Shown piece by piece: positions 1 through 10,243 of a stretch of DNA of 64,000 nucleotides. A program made the translations under genes and the position numbers. The stretch lies in NCBI GenBank assembly GCA_003987775.1, contig RXJD01000019.1, positions 1-64,000 on the forward strand, read 5' to 3'. The DNA is from Mycobacterium sp. (GTDB taxonomy: Bacteria > Actinomycetota > Actinomycetes > Mycobacteriales > Mycobacteriaceae). The notes under the pieces were generated by a model. The model worked only from the letters and a program-made list of their open reading frames with translations. It did not search any database and was not told the origin of the DNA. Numbering within the stretch: the first letter of the stretch is position 1; each line of letters starts with the position of its first letter.

Positions 1-672
<672 letters not shown>

Positions 673-768
673 ACACAACCAATCGCAACCACTATCTCGT
701 CACGACGAATCTGGTAAAACAGACTTGTCGCGACACCACACCCCCCACCAACACAAATTTAAATAGAG

Positions 769-883
769 TTACGGCGGCCACAGCGACAGGGAAACGCCCG
801 GTCCCATCCCGAACCCGGAAGCTAAGCCTGTCAGCGCCGATGATACTGCCCTTTTCGGGTGGAAAAGTAGGACACCGCCGAAC
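769..883 (+). rRNA. rrf: 5S ribosomal RNA
   Basis: A complete mycobacterial-type 5S gene of about 115 bases. It begins TTACGGCGGCCACAGCG, contains the conserved GGTCCCATCCCGAACCCGGA segment and ends GGACACCGCCGAACA. The two ends pair (GGCGG with CCGCC). It follows 23S in the same transcript and is closed by a strong terminator eight bases downstream. Confidence 0.97.
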
Positions 884-890
884 ATACACA

Positions 891-920
891 AAAACACCCC
901 CATTCATTTGGGGGTGTTTT
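891..920 (+). terminator. rrn operon intrinsic terminator
   Basis: Perfect 11-bp inverted repeat AAAACACCCCC / GGGGGTGTTTT with an 8-base loop, followed by further T residues. Its place directly after 5S and the run of T make it a classical Rho-independent terminator of the ribosomal operon. Confidence 0.93.
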
Positions 921-957
921 TGCATTCTAAGAGACGCGCTATCATGCGCGAGTAGCC

Positions 958-997
958 GCAAAAGCCCCCGATTCGACATCGAAAAGGGGGCTTTTGC
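958..997. terminator. hairpin terminator between rrn and ogt
   Basis: Inverted repeat GCAAAAGCCCCC / GGGGGCTTTTGC (12-bp arms, 16-base loop), with TTTT on either strand inside the arms. It lies 17 bases past the stop of ogt on the minus strand and just beyond the rrn terminator, so it can stop transcription coming from either side. Confidence 0.8.
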
Positions 998-1014
998 GTC
1001 GGCTCGCGCGGGGA

Positions 1015-1512
1015 TTAGTCGAACAGCGTGAGGTCGGCCGGCGCCCGCCGCTTCTCCAAAGTGAGCAGCGTTTGTTTGCGATCCAGTCCGCCGCCGTAAC
1101 CCGTCAATTTTCCGGCTGCCCCGATGACGCGGTGACACGGCACGATAATGGCGATGGGGTTGTGCCCGTTGGCCAATCCGACAGCACGCGCAGCGCCGGG
1201 CGCACCGATCTGTTCGGCGATCTGTCCATAAGACCGGGTTTCGCCATAAGGAATGGTGAGCAGCGCCTCCCATACCCGCCGCTGAAACTCCGTACCATGC
1301 AGGTCCAGCGGCACATCGAAATCGCACAACTCGCCGGCGAAATATGCGTCGAGTTGGTGCACCGCCTCGGAGAATCCGCTGTCGTCCGGAGTCCAGTCCG
1401 CGCGGCTGGGTTCATAGGTCTGGTCGACCATCCGTAGATTGGTCAACACTCCGTCGCGGCCGGCCAGGGTGAGCGGACCGATCGGGCTGTCGATTGTGCG
1501 AAAGCGAATCAT
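1015..1512 (-). CDS. ogt: Ogt, methylated-DNA--protein-cysteine methyltransferase
   Basis: 165 aa. It removes the alkyl group from O6-alkylguanine in DNA by transferring it to its own cysteine, a suicide repair reaction in the cytoplasm. The active-site motif PCHRVIG is present with Cys126, preceded by the helix-turn-helix [14 protein letters not shown] longer start 21 bases upstream is possible, but the ATG at 1512 overlaps the stop of the upstream alkA gene as ATGA and has GGAGGT at the right distance, so I chose it. Translational coupling to alkA fits a joint response to alkylation damage. Order and length match the M. tuberculosis gene Rv1316c. Confidence 0.95.
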   Translation of the reverse strand: MIRFRTIDSPIGPLTLAGRDGVLTNLRMVDQTYEPSRADWTPDDSGFSEAVHQLDAYFAGELCDFDVPLDLHGTEFQRRVWEALLTIPYGETRSYGQIAEQIGAPGAARAVGLANGHNPIAIIVPCHRVIGAAGKLTGYGGGLDRKQTLLTLEKRRAPADLTLFD

Positions 1513-2993
1513 GCGACCTCCTTGGGTGGCCAATGGTTAACCGGATGCTCGAGGGTGGACCACAAATGTTGGGTGGCGTAGGAACGCCATGGCCGCCAGC
1601 GGGCGCTGTGCTCCAGCAATGTGCGTTCGTGCTTCGGCAAGCCCAGCTGCTCGGCAGCCAGCTTCAGCCCCAGGTCACTGGCCGGGAATGCATCGGGATC
1701 ACCCAACCCGCGCATGGCGATCACCTCCGCCGTCCAGGGCCCGATGCCCGGCAATTCCAGCAGCTGGCTGCGTGCCCGCGTCCAATCGCATCCGGGATCC
1801 AAGGTGACGCTGCCGGCAGCGAGAGCCTCCACAAGCCCGCTCACCGTGCGCTGACGTGACTTGGGGACGGCCAGGTGGACCGGATCGATGTCGGCCAGTT
1901 GCTCGACGGAGGGGAACGTGTGGGTCAAGGTACCCGCGGCGTCCTCCACCGGCTGACCGTAGGCGGCGACGAGCCGGCCGGCGTGGGTGCGGGCGGCCTT
2001 GGTCGATACCTGCTGACCCAATACCGCCCGCACGGCCAATTCGGCTTCGTCGACGGTCCGGGGTATCCGCTGACCCGGCGACTTGCGGACGACAGGACCC
2101 AGTTCCGGATCGGCGCCGAGCGCCTCCACGACGGCTTCGGGATCTGCGTCGAGATCGAGCAGCCGTCGACACCGGGCCGTCGCGGCGGCGAGGTCCCGGA
2201 AATCGTCCAGTACCAGCAGACACCGCACGTGGTCCGGCGCCGGCGTCAGCGACACCACACCGTTGCCGCAGGCGAGCCGCAGAGTGCGCCGATAAGTGCT
2301 GTCGCGCACCTCTTCACATCCGGGCACCGCAGTGGCAGCCAGATGTCCGAAGACACCTTCGTAGGCGAACGGCGTCCGGACCGGCAACCGCAGCGACAGC
2401 ACGCCGGCTGACGTGGCGGTACCGAAGCGCGCCGCGGCACGCTTGCGCAACTCCGATGGCGTGCTGTCACACACCAGCCGAACGGTGTCGTTGAACTGCC
2501 GAATGCTGGAGAACCCGGCGGCGAACGCCACGTCGCCGAACGGCAGATCGGTGGTCTCGATCAACACCCGGGCGGCCTGCATCCGCTGCGCGCGGGCCAG
2601 CGCGAGCGGACCGGCTCCGACCTCGGCTTGCAGCAACCGCTCCAGCTGGCGGGTGGTGTAGCCCAGGTGGGCGGCCAGTCCTGTCACACCTTCGCGGTCC
2701 ACCGTGCCGTCGGCGATGAGTCGCATGGCCCGCGCAACGACGTCACCGCGCATGTTCCATTCCGGAGAACCCGGAGACGCGTCCGGACGGCACCGCTTGC
2801 AGGCCCGGAAACCCGCACGCTGGGCGGCCGCGGCCGTCGGCAGGAATCGCACGTTGCGTGCGAACGGCGGCCGTACCGGACAACTGGGCCGGCAATAAAT
2901 TTGGGTGGTCAGGACTGCGATGACGAACCAGCCGTCGAACCGGGCGTCCTTGGCCTGGACGGCCCGGTAGCAGCGTTCGAAATCCTCGTGCAC
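1509..2993 (-). CDS. alkA: Ada-type regulator fused to AlkA 3-methyladenine DNA glycosylase
   Basis: 494 aa in three parts. Residues 1-80 are an Ada zinc domain with cysteines 34, 38, 65 and 68 ([11 protein letters not shown] ... ACKRCRP); in Ada this domain repairs methylphosphotriesters on Cys38. Residues about 85-180 are an AraC-type DNA-binding region. The C-terminal half is an AlkA glycosylase with the hairpin [10 protein letters not shown] (about 414) and catalytic Asp440 in FPASDLGL. It excises alkylated purines and probably activates its own operon. A TTG start 30 bases upstream would add ten residues; the GTG at 2993 has GGAAG before it and fits the known M. tuberculosis N-terminus (Rv1317c). 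It is the first gene of the alkA-ogt operon. Confidence 0.93.
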   Translation of the reverse strand: MHEDFERCYRAVQAKDARFDGWFVIAVLTTQIYCRPSCPVRPPFARNVRFLPTAAAAQRAGFRACKRCRPDASPGSPEWNMRGDVVARAMRLIADGTVDREGVTGLAAHLGYTTRQLERLLQAEVGAGPLALARAQRMQAARVLIETTDLPFGDVAFAAGFSSIRQFNDTVRLVCDSTPSELRKRAAARFGTATSAGVLSLRLPVRTPFAYEGVFGHLAATAVPGCEEVRDSTYRRTLRLACGNGVVSLTPAPDHVRCLLVLDDFRDLAAATARCRRLLDLDADPEAVVEALGADPELGPVVRKSPGQRIPRTVDEAELAVRAVLGQQVSTKAARTHAGRLVAAYGQPVEDAAGTLTHTFPSVEQLADIDPVHLAVPKSRQRTVSGLVEALAAGSVTLDPGCDWTRARSQLLELPGIGPWTAEVIAMRGLGDPDAFPASDLGLKLAAEQLGLPKHERTLLEHSARWRPWRSYATQHLWSTLEHPVNHWPPKEVA

Positions 2994-3074
2994 GCTTCCA
3001 CAGTTACACCCCTGGGGCGACAAGGCTGGCGGAAAACCGACATCAATGTCAGGTGGGGCGTGTGGCGGCCGGAA

Positions 3075-4712
3075 TCAGCGGCGTGGCGTCGCCGGTTCCA
3101 CCGGAGACGCCAACTTGGTGCGCTGATCGTGTCCACGGAGCTTCACGCTCTTACCCAGCGTCCACCGCTGGGCCTCTTCCTCGCCGGCGCCGTCCAGGGT
3201 CTGCTCGGTGGTCAGCAGCTTTCCGGGACGAGACTTCGCCAGTTCGCACAGTCGGGCCGCCTCGTTGACGGGCTCACCGATGACCGTGTACTCGAAGCGC
3301 TCTTTGGCACCCACGTTGCCGGCGACCACCGTTCCGGCCGCCACCCCGATACCGGCCTGTAGTTCGGTCATCTCGTCGGCCAGCCGGTCGGCGATGGCCC
3401 GCGCACAGGCCAGGGCCTCGTCCTCGGGAGAGTCCAGATGGTTGGGTGCGCCGAAGATGGCCAGCGACGCGTCACCCTCGAACTTGTTGACCAGCCCGTG
3501 GTGACGGTCGACCTCCTCGACGACGATCGTGAAGAACTGGTTGAGCAGATGAACGACTTCCACGGGTGGACGACTGGTCACCAGCTTGGTCGAGCCGATG
3601 ACGTCGATGAAGACAACGGCGACGTGGCGTTCCTCCCCGCCGAGCTTGGGTCGCTCGCGTTCGGCCGCGAGTGCCACGTCGCGTCCGACGTGCCGGCCGA
3701 ACAGGTCCCGGACGCGCTCACGCTCGCGCAGCCCGTCGACCATGGCGTTGAAACCCCGCTGCAATTCCCCGAGTTCGGTGCCGTCGAACACCACCAGGTC
3801 GCCGCGGAGGTCGCCTTGCTCCACGCGCTTGAGCGCGGCGCGCACCACCCGCACCGGTGTCGCCGTCAGCCAGGCGAAAATCCACAACAGGATGAACCCG
3901 AAGATCAAGGTAGCCGCCGAGATGATCAACACCCCGACCGCGAACTGCGTCTGCGTGAGGTTCTGCAGGGTCATCTCGAAGAACGCCATCAGGCCGATGC
4001 CCACGACCGGCACCCCGGAACCGAGCAGCCACACCATCATGGTCCGGCCCATGATTCCCGGGGCCAGTCGCCGCGGCGGCGGCCCGGCCTCCAGCGCCTG
4101 GGCGGCGACGGGTCGCAGGGCAAACTCGGTGAGCAGGTAGCTGCCGGTGGAGACGAGCAGGCCGCAGAAGCTCACCGCGACCAGAAAGCGGGGGATGAAC
4201 ATGGTGTTCGCGACGCCGTAGAGGATGGTCGTCAGCACCGTGCCGATGCCCCACAGAATGAGGTGGCCGACCGCGACGCGCCACGGCGCCATGAACGTGT
4301 TGCGCTCGTCCCGGTCGGTCGGCTTGCGTTCCTCGATCGCCCAGCGCAGCGCTTCGACCGTTCCGCGGGTGATTGTGTAAGCGCCCACGACCAACGCCGC
4401 GACGATGTACGCCGGGACCGCGATGATCGATATCCAGAGCGGGGCGTCGTCGAACACGCTGGGCACCGGCACCGCCACCGTCACCAGCAGAACCGCGACG
4501 GCGATACCGATCAGGTTCGCGGCGACGATGAGGACCGTCATGATGACCTGGATGCGGACCCGACGACGGTGCTGGTCTTCAGAGACCCGGCCGAGCAGCC
4601 AGGAACCGTATGCGGGAGTGTCCGGCAGTCGACCGCTCTGTCGGGTCACCTTCTCGAGGACCCGGCCCAGACGCTGCGCGACGCTTTTCCTGGGGGCCGT
4701 GTTGGGCGACAT
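3075..4712 (-). CDS. membrane class III adenylate cyclase with HAMP domain (copy 1)
   Basis: 545 aa; makes cAMP from ATP on the cytoplasmic side of the membrane. About six hydrophobic segments fill residues 55-290. A HAMP linker (TATPVRVVRAALKRVEQGDL) and a class III catalytic domain follow. Metal-binding aspartates are visible in VVFIDVIGSTKL and NKFEGDASLAIFG, and the transition-state Asn/Arg pair in VNEAARL. At the usual purine-selecting Asp position I read Thr (EYTVIG), a trait of this mycobacterial group. The upstream stretch AATTAGGCTGACCTCACC before ATG is echoed in front of the neighbouring cyclases. It resembles Rv1318c and is the last of a tandem cyclase array. Confidence 0.93.
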   Translation of the reverse strand: MSPNTAPRKSVAQRLGRVLEKVTRQSGRLPDTPAYGSWLLGRVSEDQHRRRVRIQVIMTVLIVAANLIGIAVAVLLVTVAVPVPSVFDDAPLWISIIAVPAYIVAALVVGAYTITRGTVEALRWAIEERKPTDRDERNTFMAPWRVAVGHLILWGIGTVLTTILYGVANTMFIPRFLVAVSFCGLLVSTGSYLLTEFALRPVAAQALEAGPPPRRLAPGIMGRTMMVWLLGSGVPVVGIGLMAFFEMTLQNLTQTQFAVGVLIISAATLIFGFILLWIFAWLTATPVRVVRAALKRVEQGDLRGDLVVFDGTELGELQRGFNAMVDGLRERERVRDLFGRHVGRDVALAAERERPKLGGEERHVAVVFIDVIGSTKLVTSRPPVEVVHLLNQFFTIVVEEVDRHHGLVNKFEGDASLAIFGAPNHLDSPEDEALACARAIADRLADEMTELQAGIGVAAGTVVAGNVGAKERFEYTVIGEPVNEAARLCELAKSRPGKLLTTEQTLDGAGEEEAQRWTLGKSVKLRGHDQRTKLASPVEPATPRR

Positions 4713-4811
4713 GGTGAGGTCAGCCTAATTCTTGCGTGGCGATCCCGATGACGCCGGGCCCGCTCCGGCACCGTCGGTGCCGATTGAGCAGGACGGGCCG
4801 GGATTAAGGAA

Positions 4812-6437
4812 TCAGCAGCCGGTTCTTTGCGCCGGCTGTACTGGCGAGGCCAGCCGGGTGGGCTGGTCGTATCCGCGAAGCACCACCGACTCGCCCAAAC
4901 ACCAACGGGCAGACTCGTTTTCGTCAGCTCCACGCACGGCGTCCGAAGATGCCAGTAGATATCCAGGGTACTTCTTGGCCAGGGTGCACAACCGCGCGGC
5001 TTCGTTCACCGGCCCGCCGATCACGGTGTACTCGAAACGCTCGTTGGCGCCCACATTGCCCGCAACGACCTGGCCTGCGGCCACCCCGATTCCGGCTTTG
5101 AGTTCTGGAATTTCGTTCACCAGTCGGTCGGCGATTGAACGCGCGGCGGCGAGCGCTGAATTTTCGGCGCAAGCGAGGTGGTTGGGGGCTCCGAAGATGG
5201 CCAGTGACGCGTCGCCCGCGAACTTGTTCACCAGTCCCTGGAAAGCATTGATCTGCTCCACGATGATGGCAAAGAACCTGTTGAGCAGCGCGACGGTCTC
5301 GGCCGGAGGCTGGCTGGTGACCAGCTTGGTGGAGTCGATGATGTCGATGAACACCACCGCGACGTGACGCTCCTCGCCGCCGAGCTTCGGCAGTTCCCGT
5401 TCGGCCGCGGCCGCCACCTCCCGGCCGACGTACCGGCCGAACAGGTCGCGCACACTTTCACGTTGACGCAGACCGTCGACCATGTTGTTGAATCCGCGCT
5501 GCAGTTCACCCAATTCGGTCCCGTCGAAGACCACCATGTCACTGTGCAGATCACCCTGCTCGACGCGTTTGAGAGCCGCACGCACCACCCGCACCGGCGT
5601 GGCCGTCAGCCAGGCCAACACCCACATGAGGACGAATCCGAAGAGGAGCGTCGGTGCCGTCACGAGGATCACCCACCTGACAAACTGGGCGCCGGTGATA
5701 TCGCGCAAGGTCAGATCGAGGATCGCCAACAGCGACACGCTGACCGTGGGAACCGCGGCCGTGATGAGCCAGCCGGTCATCGTCCTGCTCATGATTCCCG
5801 AGGCCAGCCGGCGCGGCGGCGGTCCCGCCTCCAGTGCGCGGGCGGCCACCGGGCGCAGCGCGAATTCAGCGAACAGGTAGCAGCCGGTGGCGACACCGAG
5901 GCCGGATATGCCTGTCGCGAAAAGCATTCGGGGGATCAGCAACGAGTTGTAAATCCCGTAGACGTAGGTCAGCAGGGCTGTCCAGATTCCCCAGAAGACG
6001 AGGTGGAAAACGGCGAGTCGCCACGGAATCAGTAGCGTGTTCCGCTGATCGCGAAGGGTGGGTGTGTCTCCTTGAATCGCCCACCGCAGTGATCGCACAA
6101 TCCGCGAGGTAAGCCAGATACCGCCCACAGCGAGGCTGGCCGCTAGGTAGAACGGTCCGACGAGAAACTCGATCCAGGGCTGGATCTTGGTTCTGGCGGG
6201 CGGCACCGGCACCGACACAATCAGTGTCAGCATTACGCCGACTCCGATGAGGTTCGCAACCGCGACGACAAGAGTCAGCATTGCCTGCAAGCGGATGCGT
6301 GTCGTGTGCTCACTGTCCGACCGCTTACCCAACAGCCAGGAGCCATACGATGTCGTTTCGGGTGGGGGGATGCCGTAACGCGTCACGGTCCCGAGCGCGT
6401 TGGTCAGGCGCTGGGCAGCGTTATCCCTCGCTGTCAT
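4812..6437 (-). CDS. membrane class III adenylate cyclase with HAMP domain (copy 2)
   Basis: 541 aa with the same plan as its neighbours: about six membrane segments, HAMP, then a cyclase domain with metal Asp in VVFIDIIDSTKLV and NKFAGDASLAIFG, and VNEAARL near the end. Two differences from copies 1 and 3 are NKFAGDA instead of NKFEGDA and IDSTKL instead of GSTKL. A GTG start nine codons upstream is open, but ATG at 6437 sits behind CTAGGCTCCGCCACC, matching the leader of copies 1 and 3, so I prefer it. It resembles Rv1319c and is the most divergent of the three intact copies. Confidence 0.9.
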   Translation of the reverse strand: MTARDNAAQRLTNALGTVTRYGIPPPETTSYGSWLLGKRSDSEHTTRIRLQAMLTLVVAVANLIGVGVMLTLIVSVPVPPARTKIQPWIEFLVGPFYLAASLAVGGIWLTSRIVRSLRWAIQGDTPTLRDQRNTLLIPWRLAVFHLVFWGIWTALLTYVYGIYNSLLIPRMLFATGISGLGVATGCYLFAEFALRPVAARALEAGPPPRRLASGIMSRTMTGWLITAAVPTVSVSLLAILDLTLRDITGAQFVRWVILVTAPTLLFGFVLMWVLAWLTATPVRVVRAALKRVEQGDLHSDMVVFDGTELGELQRGFNNMVDGLRQRESVRDLFGRYVGREVAAAAERELPKLGGEERHVAVVFIDIIDSTKLVTSQPPAETVALLNRFFAIIVEQINAFQGLVNKFAGDASLAIFGAPNHLACAENSALAAARSIADRLVNEIPELKAGIGVAAGQVVAGNVGANERFEYTVIGGPVNEAARLCTLAKKYPGYLLASSDAVRGADENESARWCLGESVVLRGYDQPTRLASPVQPAQRTGC

Positions 6438-6493
6438 GGTGGCGGAGCCTAGCCGGGTTGACACGTTTTTGGGTAGAGCGAGCGGGAAATGAT

Positions 6494-6968
6494 TCAGCAG
6501 GGATGCACCAGCTGAATGGGATCATCATGGCTGCGCCGCGTCACCGTCTCGCCTAAATCCCCAAGGCGACTTTCGGTTTCGTTTGCGCTCTGTACTGTCG
6601 CCGAGTTCGTCAACAGTATCTGGGTAGTGCGACGTCGCCAGTGAGCAGAACCGGGCTGCTTGGTGGACCGGCCGCAGATCACCGTGTATTCGGATCGCTC
6701 ATGGGCGCCGACGTTGCCTGCCACGATCTCCCGCGCGGGATCACCTTCGAACTTGTTGTCCAGCCGGCAGTTTCGGTCGACCTCGTCGACCTCGTCGACC
6801 ACGATGGCGAACATGCGAACCTGCCGGCAGGCCTGATCTTCCGAGACGTGCCCGAGCACCGAAGAACGTAGGCGGGAATGTTCGGCCGGGCACCTTGACG
6901 GGTCAGCCTTTCCAGGAAGTGGCCAGGCGCTTCCCGGTACGCGTTGCTGGGACCTCTTCGTTCGACAC
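6494..6968 (-). pseudogene. relic of a fourth adenylate cyclase
   Basis: Fragments of a cyclase remain in order but the gene is destroyed. At the 5' end the family leader AATTAGGCTGACGCCGCC precedes GTG at 6968, and the reading frame stops after about 20 codons. In another frame, LGHVSEDQACRQVRM matches the N-terminal LGRVSEDQHRRRVRI of copy 1. The sequence then jumps past all membrane segments to FAIVVDEVD...DNKFEGD, jumps again to IVAGNVGAHERSEYTVI, and continues to a C-terminus like its neighbours'. So at least two large internal deletions plus a frameshift are present. No functional product is expected. Confidence 0.85.
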
Positions 6969-6975
6969 GGCGGCG

Positions 6976-8622
6976 TCAGCCTAATTCGCGAGACAGCGAT
7001 TGCGGCCGGGTCGGGTGAAGGAGATGAGCCAGCTGCGTTGGCTGGTCGTGGCCACGAAGGGTCACCGTTCCGCCGGGCGACCATAAAGCGCGCTCGTCTT
7101 CACCTGCGCTGTACAGCATTTCGAAGCTCGCCAGCAACCTGTCGTCGTGGGACTTCGCCAGCTCGCACAGTCGGGCCGCCTCGTTGACGGGCTCCCCGAT
7201 AACCGTGTACTCGAAGCGCTCTTTGGCACCCACGTTGCCGGCCACGACGGTTCCGGCCGCCACGCCGATGCCGGCCTGGCACTCCGACATCTCGGTGGCC
7301 ATCCGATGGGCGATCGCTCGTGCGGTGGCCAGTGCGGCGTCCTCGGGGCAATCCAGATGATTCGGGGCGCCGAAAATCGCCAGCGATGCGTCACCCTCGA
7401 ACTTGTTGACCAGCCCCTGGCGGCAGTCCACCTCCTCGACGACGATCGTGAAGAATTTGTTGAGCACATCGACGACGTCCACCGGTGGCCGGCTGCGGAC
7501 CAGCTTGGTGGACCCGACGATGTCGATGAACACCACGGCGACGTGGCGTTCCTCGCCGCCGAGCTTGGGCCGCTCCCGCTCCGCGGCGGCGGCGACTTCG
7601 CGGCCGACATGTCTGCCGAACAGGTCGCGGATCCGCTCGCGCTCGCGCAGCCCGTCGACCATGGCGTTGAAACCCCGCTGCAATTCCCCGATTTCGGTTC
7701 CGTCGAAGACGACCAGCTCGCCGTCCAGGTCGCCCTCCTCGACACGTTTGAGCGCCGCGCGCACCACTCGGACGGGCGTCACGGTCAGCCACGACATGAT
7801 CCACATGACGATGTATCCGAAGACCAGCGTGGCCAGCGAGATGATCAGTACCGCGATTTCCAACTGGGTCTCGGTCAGGTCCCCGACCACCAGCGATATC
7901 ACCGATATCAGGGCGTTGCCGGCCAGCGGCACACCCGAGCCGACCAGCCAGACGTTCATCGTCCGGGTCATCATGCCGGGGTTGAACCGTCTCAGCGTGC
8001 GGCCGGCCTCCAGTGCCTGCGCCGCCAGCGGCCGCAACGCGAACTCCGTTGCCAGGTAGCTGTTGGTTGCGACCAGAGCGCCGCAGATCGCGACCGTCAG
8101 ATAGACGATCGAGAAGAACACGCGGTCGATGGTCCCGTAGAGCGCACCCAGCGACGCGGCCGCGATATTCCAGAGAATGAAGTGGACGACTGCTACCCGG
8201 AACGGGGCCACCAGCGTCTTTCGCCCGTCGGCCGTGGTGGGCTCACGTTCCTCGACCGCCCACCGGCTGGATTCGGTGAGAATCCGTGCGGTGATCCACA
8301 CGGTAGCGCCGAGCATCGCGCACATCGGCGCCAATCCGAAAGTGAGCCAACGGGATCCGTCGATATAGATGTTGGGTGCCGGAAACGCGAGGCACAGGAT
8401 CAGCACGACGAATCCGACGCCGGTCAGATTCGCCAGCAAGCTGTAGAGGCAGGCGATCAGCTTGATGCGCCGGCGCCGGCGGGACTGAGATTCGGTGACC
8501 TGGCCCAGCAACCAGGTGCCATACGCCTCCTTGGCCGACCGCCGCTCACCCCGAGGGGCTACCCGCTCGACGAACCGGCCCCAGAGCGACGGGCCCTTCT
8601 CGGGAGTGCGCGTGGTCGACAT
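6976..8622 (-). CDS. membrane class III adenylate cyclase with HAMP domain (copy 3)
   Basis: 548 aa, first gene of the array. It has an N-terminal cytosolic segment, about six membrane helices, HAMP (TVTPVRVVRAALKRVEEGDL) and a cyclase domain with metal Asp in VVFIDIVGSTKLV and NKFEGDASLAIFG, plus VNEAARL. The catalytic half is much closer to copy 1 than to copy 2, including long nearly identical DNA stretches. ATG at 8622 follows ACTAGGCTGTCGCCACC, the common leader of this family. It resembles Rv1320c. The stop lies only seven bases before the relic's start, so the array was probably one transcription unit. Confidence 0.93.
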   Translation of the reverse strand: MSTTRTPEKGPSLWGRFVERVAPRGERRSAKEAYGTWLLGQVTESQSRRRRRIKLIACLYSLLANLTGVGFVVLILCLAFPAPNIYIDGSRWLTFGLAPMCAMLGATVWITARILTESSRWAVEEREPTTADGRKTLVAPFRVAVVHFILWNIAAASLGALYGTIDRVFFSIVYLTVAICGALVATNSYLATEFALRPLAAQALEAGRTLRRFNPGMMTRTMNVWLVGSGVPLAGNALISVISLVVGDLTETQLEIAVLIISLATLVFGYIVMWIMSWLTVTPVRVVRAALKRVEEGDLDGELVVFDGTEIGELQRGFNAMVDGLRERERIRDLFGRHVGREVAAAAERERPKLGGEERHVAVVFIDIVGSTKLVRSRPPVDVVDVLNKFFTIVVEEVDCRQGLVNKFEGDASLAIFGAPNHLDCPEDAALATARAIAHRMATEMSECQAGIGVAAGTVVAGNVGAKERFEYTVIGEPVNEAARLCELAKSHDDRLLASFEMLYSAGEDERALWSPGGTVTLRGHDQPTQLAHLLHPTRPQSLSRELG

Positions 8623-8749
8623 GGTGGCGACAGCCTAGTTCTTCGTTTGCGGGATAGGTCACATTTCGTCGGGGTGGCCGGGCACTCTCGCGGCTGACCG
8701 CGCGGGCACGCTCGCGACCTACCTCCCGGGCACGTTTTAAGGTGGTCGG

Positions 8750-9412
8750 GTGCGTCTCGTCATCGCCCAGTGCACCGTCGACTACGTTGGCCGTCTCACC
8801 GCGCATCTGCCGTCCGCGCGCCGACTGCTGTTGTTCAAGGCGGACGGTTCGGTCAGCGTGCATGCAGACGACCGCGCGTATAAGCCATTGAACTGGATGA
8901 GCCCGCCGTGCTGGCTGACCGAAGAGCCGGGCCCGGTGTGGGTGGTCGAGAACAAGACCGGTGAACAGTTGCGCATCACCGTCGAGGCCGTCGAGCACGA
9001 CTCCAGCCACGATCTGGGCGTCGACCCTGGGCTGGTCAAGGACGGCGTCGAAGCGCACTTGCAGGCGCTGCTCGCCGAACACGTCGGCCTGCTGGGCGAG
9101 GGCTACACGTTGGTCCGCCGGGAGTACATGACCGCCATCGGACCGGTCGACCTGCTGTGCCGGGACGAGAAGGGCGGCTCGGTGGCTGTGGAGATCAAGC
9201 GGCGTGGCGAGATCGACGGTGTCGAGCAGCTCACCCGTTACCTGGAACTGCTGAACCGCGACACTGTTCTTGCGCCCGTCAAGGGCGTGTTCGCCGCCCA
9301 GCAGATCAAGCCGCAAGCCCGCACGCTGGCTACTGACCGTGGAATCCGTTGTCTGACACTGGATTACGACAAGATGCGCGGAATGGACAGCGACGAGTAC
9401 CGGTTGTTTTGA
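8750..9412 (+). CDS. nucS: NucS/EndoMS mismatch-specific endonuclease
   Basis: 220 aa, the usual length. NucS replaces MutS/MutL in actinobacteria: it cuts both strands around mismatched bases and lowers the mutation rate. The N-terminal half is the DNA-binding/dimerisation domain. The C-terminal RecB-like nuclease core shows GPVDLLC (Asp134) and VAVEIKRR (Glu148, Lys150), the D-ExK catalytic signature. The C-terminus lacks an obvious beta-clamp motif but ends in [11 protein letters not shown] start, as usual for this gene. It is followed one base later by a small gene, likely co-transcribed; the order matches Rv1321-Rv1322. Confidence 0.95.
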   Translation: MRLVIAQCTVDYVGRLTAHLPSARRLLLFKADGSVSVHADDRAYKPLNWMSPPCWLTEEPGPVWVVENKTGEQLRITVEAVEHDSSHDLGVDPGLVKDGVEAHLQALLAEHVGLLGEGYTLVRREYMTAIGPVDLLCRDEKGGSVAVEIKRRGEIDGVEQLTRYLELLNRDTVLAPVKGVFAAQQIKPQARTLATDRGIRCLTLDYDKMRGMDSDEYRLF

Positions 9413-9413
9413 G

Positions 9414-9695
9414 ATGGCTCGGCGTCGCAGACCGCCACCCCGGCAGCCCTTGCGGCTACCGGCGCGGGTCGAGACCGGAGCCGACGGCTACGAGTACGAG
9501 GTTCGCCCGATTCCCGCGGCGCGCGCCGTCAAGACCTACCGGTGCCCCGGCTGCGACCACGAAATCCGCTCCGGCACTTCCCATGTGGTGGTATGGCCGG
9601 TAGGGGCGGCAGCGGCCGTGGACGACCGCAGGCACTGGCACACGCCGTGTTGGACCAATCGGGCCACTCGCGGTCCTACCCGCAAATGGTCCTGA
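9414..9695 (+). CDS. small conserved protein with CxxC...HxxC zinc-ribbon-like motif
   Basis: 93 aa, starting one base after the nucS stop and so translationally coupled to it. The N-terminus is Arg/Pro-rich (MARRRRPPPRQPLRLP). The middle contains YRCPGCDHEIRSG, and the C-terminus has RHWHTPCW; the cysteines and histidines could hold one zinc ion. It corresponds in position to Rv1322. I do not know a function. Constant pairing with nucS makes a link to nucleic acid work possible but unproven. Confidence 0.8.
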   Translation: MARRRRPPPRQPLRLPARVETGADGYEYEVRPIPAARAVKTYRCPGCDHEIRSGTSHVVVWPVGAAAAVDDRRHWHTPCWTNRATRGPTRKWS

Positions 9696-9702
9696 AGAAA
9701 AG

Positions 9703-10161
9703 CTAGTGCGCCGCGGGCTCGACCAGCTCGATCAGGACTCCGCCGGCGTCCTTGGGGTGGATGAAGTTGATGCGCGAGTTCGCGGTGCCGCGGCGGGGCT
9801 TCTCGTACACCAGCCGCACACCCTGGGAGCGCAGCTGCTCGCACATGGCATCCAGGTCCCTGATCCGGCAGGCCAGCTGCTGAATGCCCGGTCCGCGCTT
9901 GTCGATGAACTTCGCGATCACCGAAGTCTCGTCGAGCGGCGCCATCAGCTGGATCTGGGCGCTGGTACCCGGGACGGCCAGCATCGCTTCGCGAATGCCC
10001 TGGTCATCGTTGATTTCTTCGTGCACCAGGATCATGCCGAGGTGGTCGTTGTACCACTCGATCGCGGCGTCAAGATCGGCGACTGCGATGCCGACGTGAT
10101 CGAGTCCTGTCACCAGTGACGTAGCCAGAGTAGGACGGGCGTCAACTTGATCGGTCGTCAT
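9703..10161 (-). CDS. mce: methylmalonyl-CoA epimerase
   Basis: 152 aa of the vicinal-oxygen-chelate fold. It interconverts (S)- and (R)-methylmalonyl-CoA, linking propionyl-CoA carboxylation to methylmalonyl-CoA mutase. The family pattern is visible: GLDHVGIAVADLDAAIEWY near the start (metal His about 22), a second repeat beginning GIQQLACRIRDLDAM, and the terminal metal Glu in GVLIELVEP. Convergent with the gene before it, with seven bases between stops; divergent from fadA4, whose promoter it faces. It matches Rv1322A. Confidence 0.93.
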   Translation of the reverse strand: MTTDQVDARPTLATSLVTGLDHVGIAVADLDAAIEWYNDHLGMILVHEEINDDQGIREAMLAVPGTSAQIQLMAPLDETSVIAKFIDKRGPGIQQLACRIRDLDAMCEQLRSQGVRLVYEKPRRGTANSRINFIHPKDAGGVLIELVEPAAH

Positions 10162-10243
10162 TACATAACGGTAACCTCATCAGAAAGAATCCGCTTCTCC
10201 GGGTTGGCCCGATCAGCCGTTCCCGTGCCGTTTAGGAGGTTTC

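Noticed and set aside
692..1327. Minus-strand frame covering 5S and ogt
   Set aside because: It crosses the 5S gene and its terminators and is out of frame with ogt.
6494..7084. 196-codon frame read as a functional protein
   Set aside because: It contains only disjointed pieces of a cyclase with key parts deleted; entered as a pseudogene.
7147..8697. 516-codon plus-strand frame opposite cyclase copy 3 (and a similar one at 3438-4751)
   Set aside because: Low-complexity Asp/His/Arg/Gln translation exactly opposite a clear cyclase gene; no recognisable domain.
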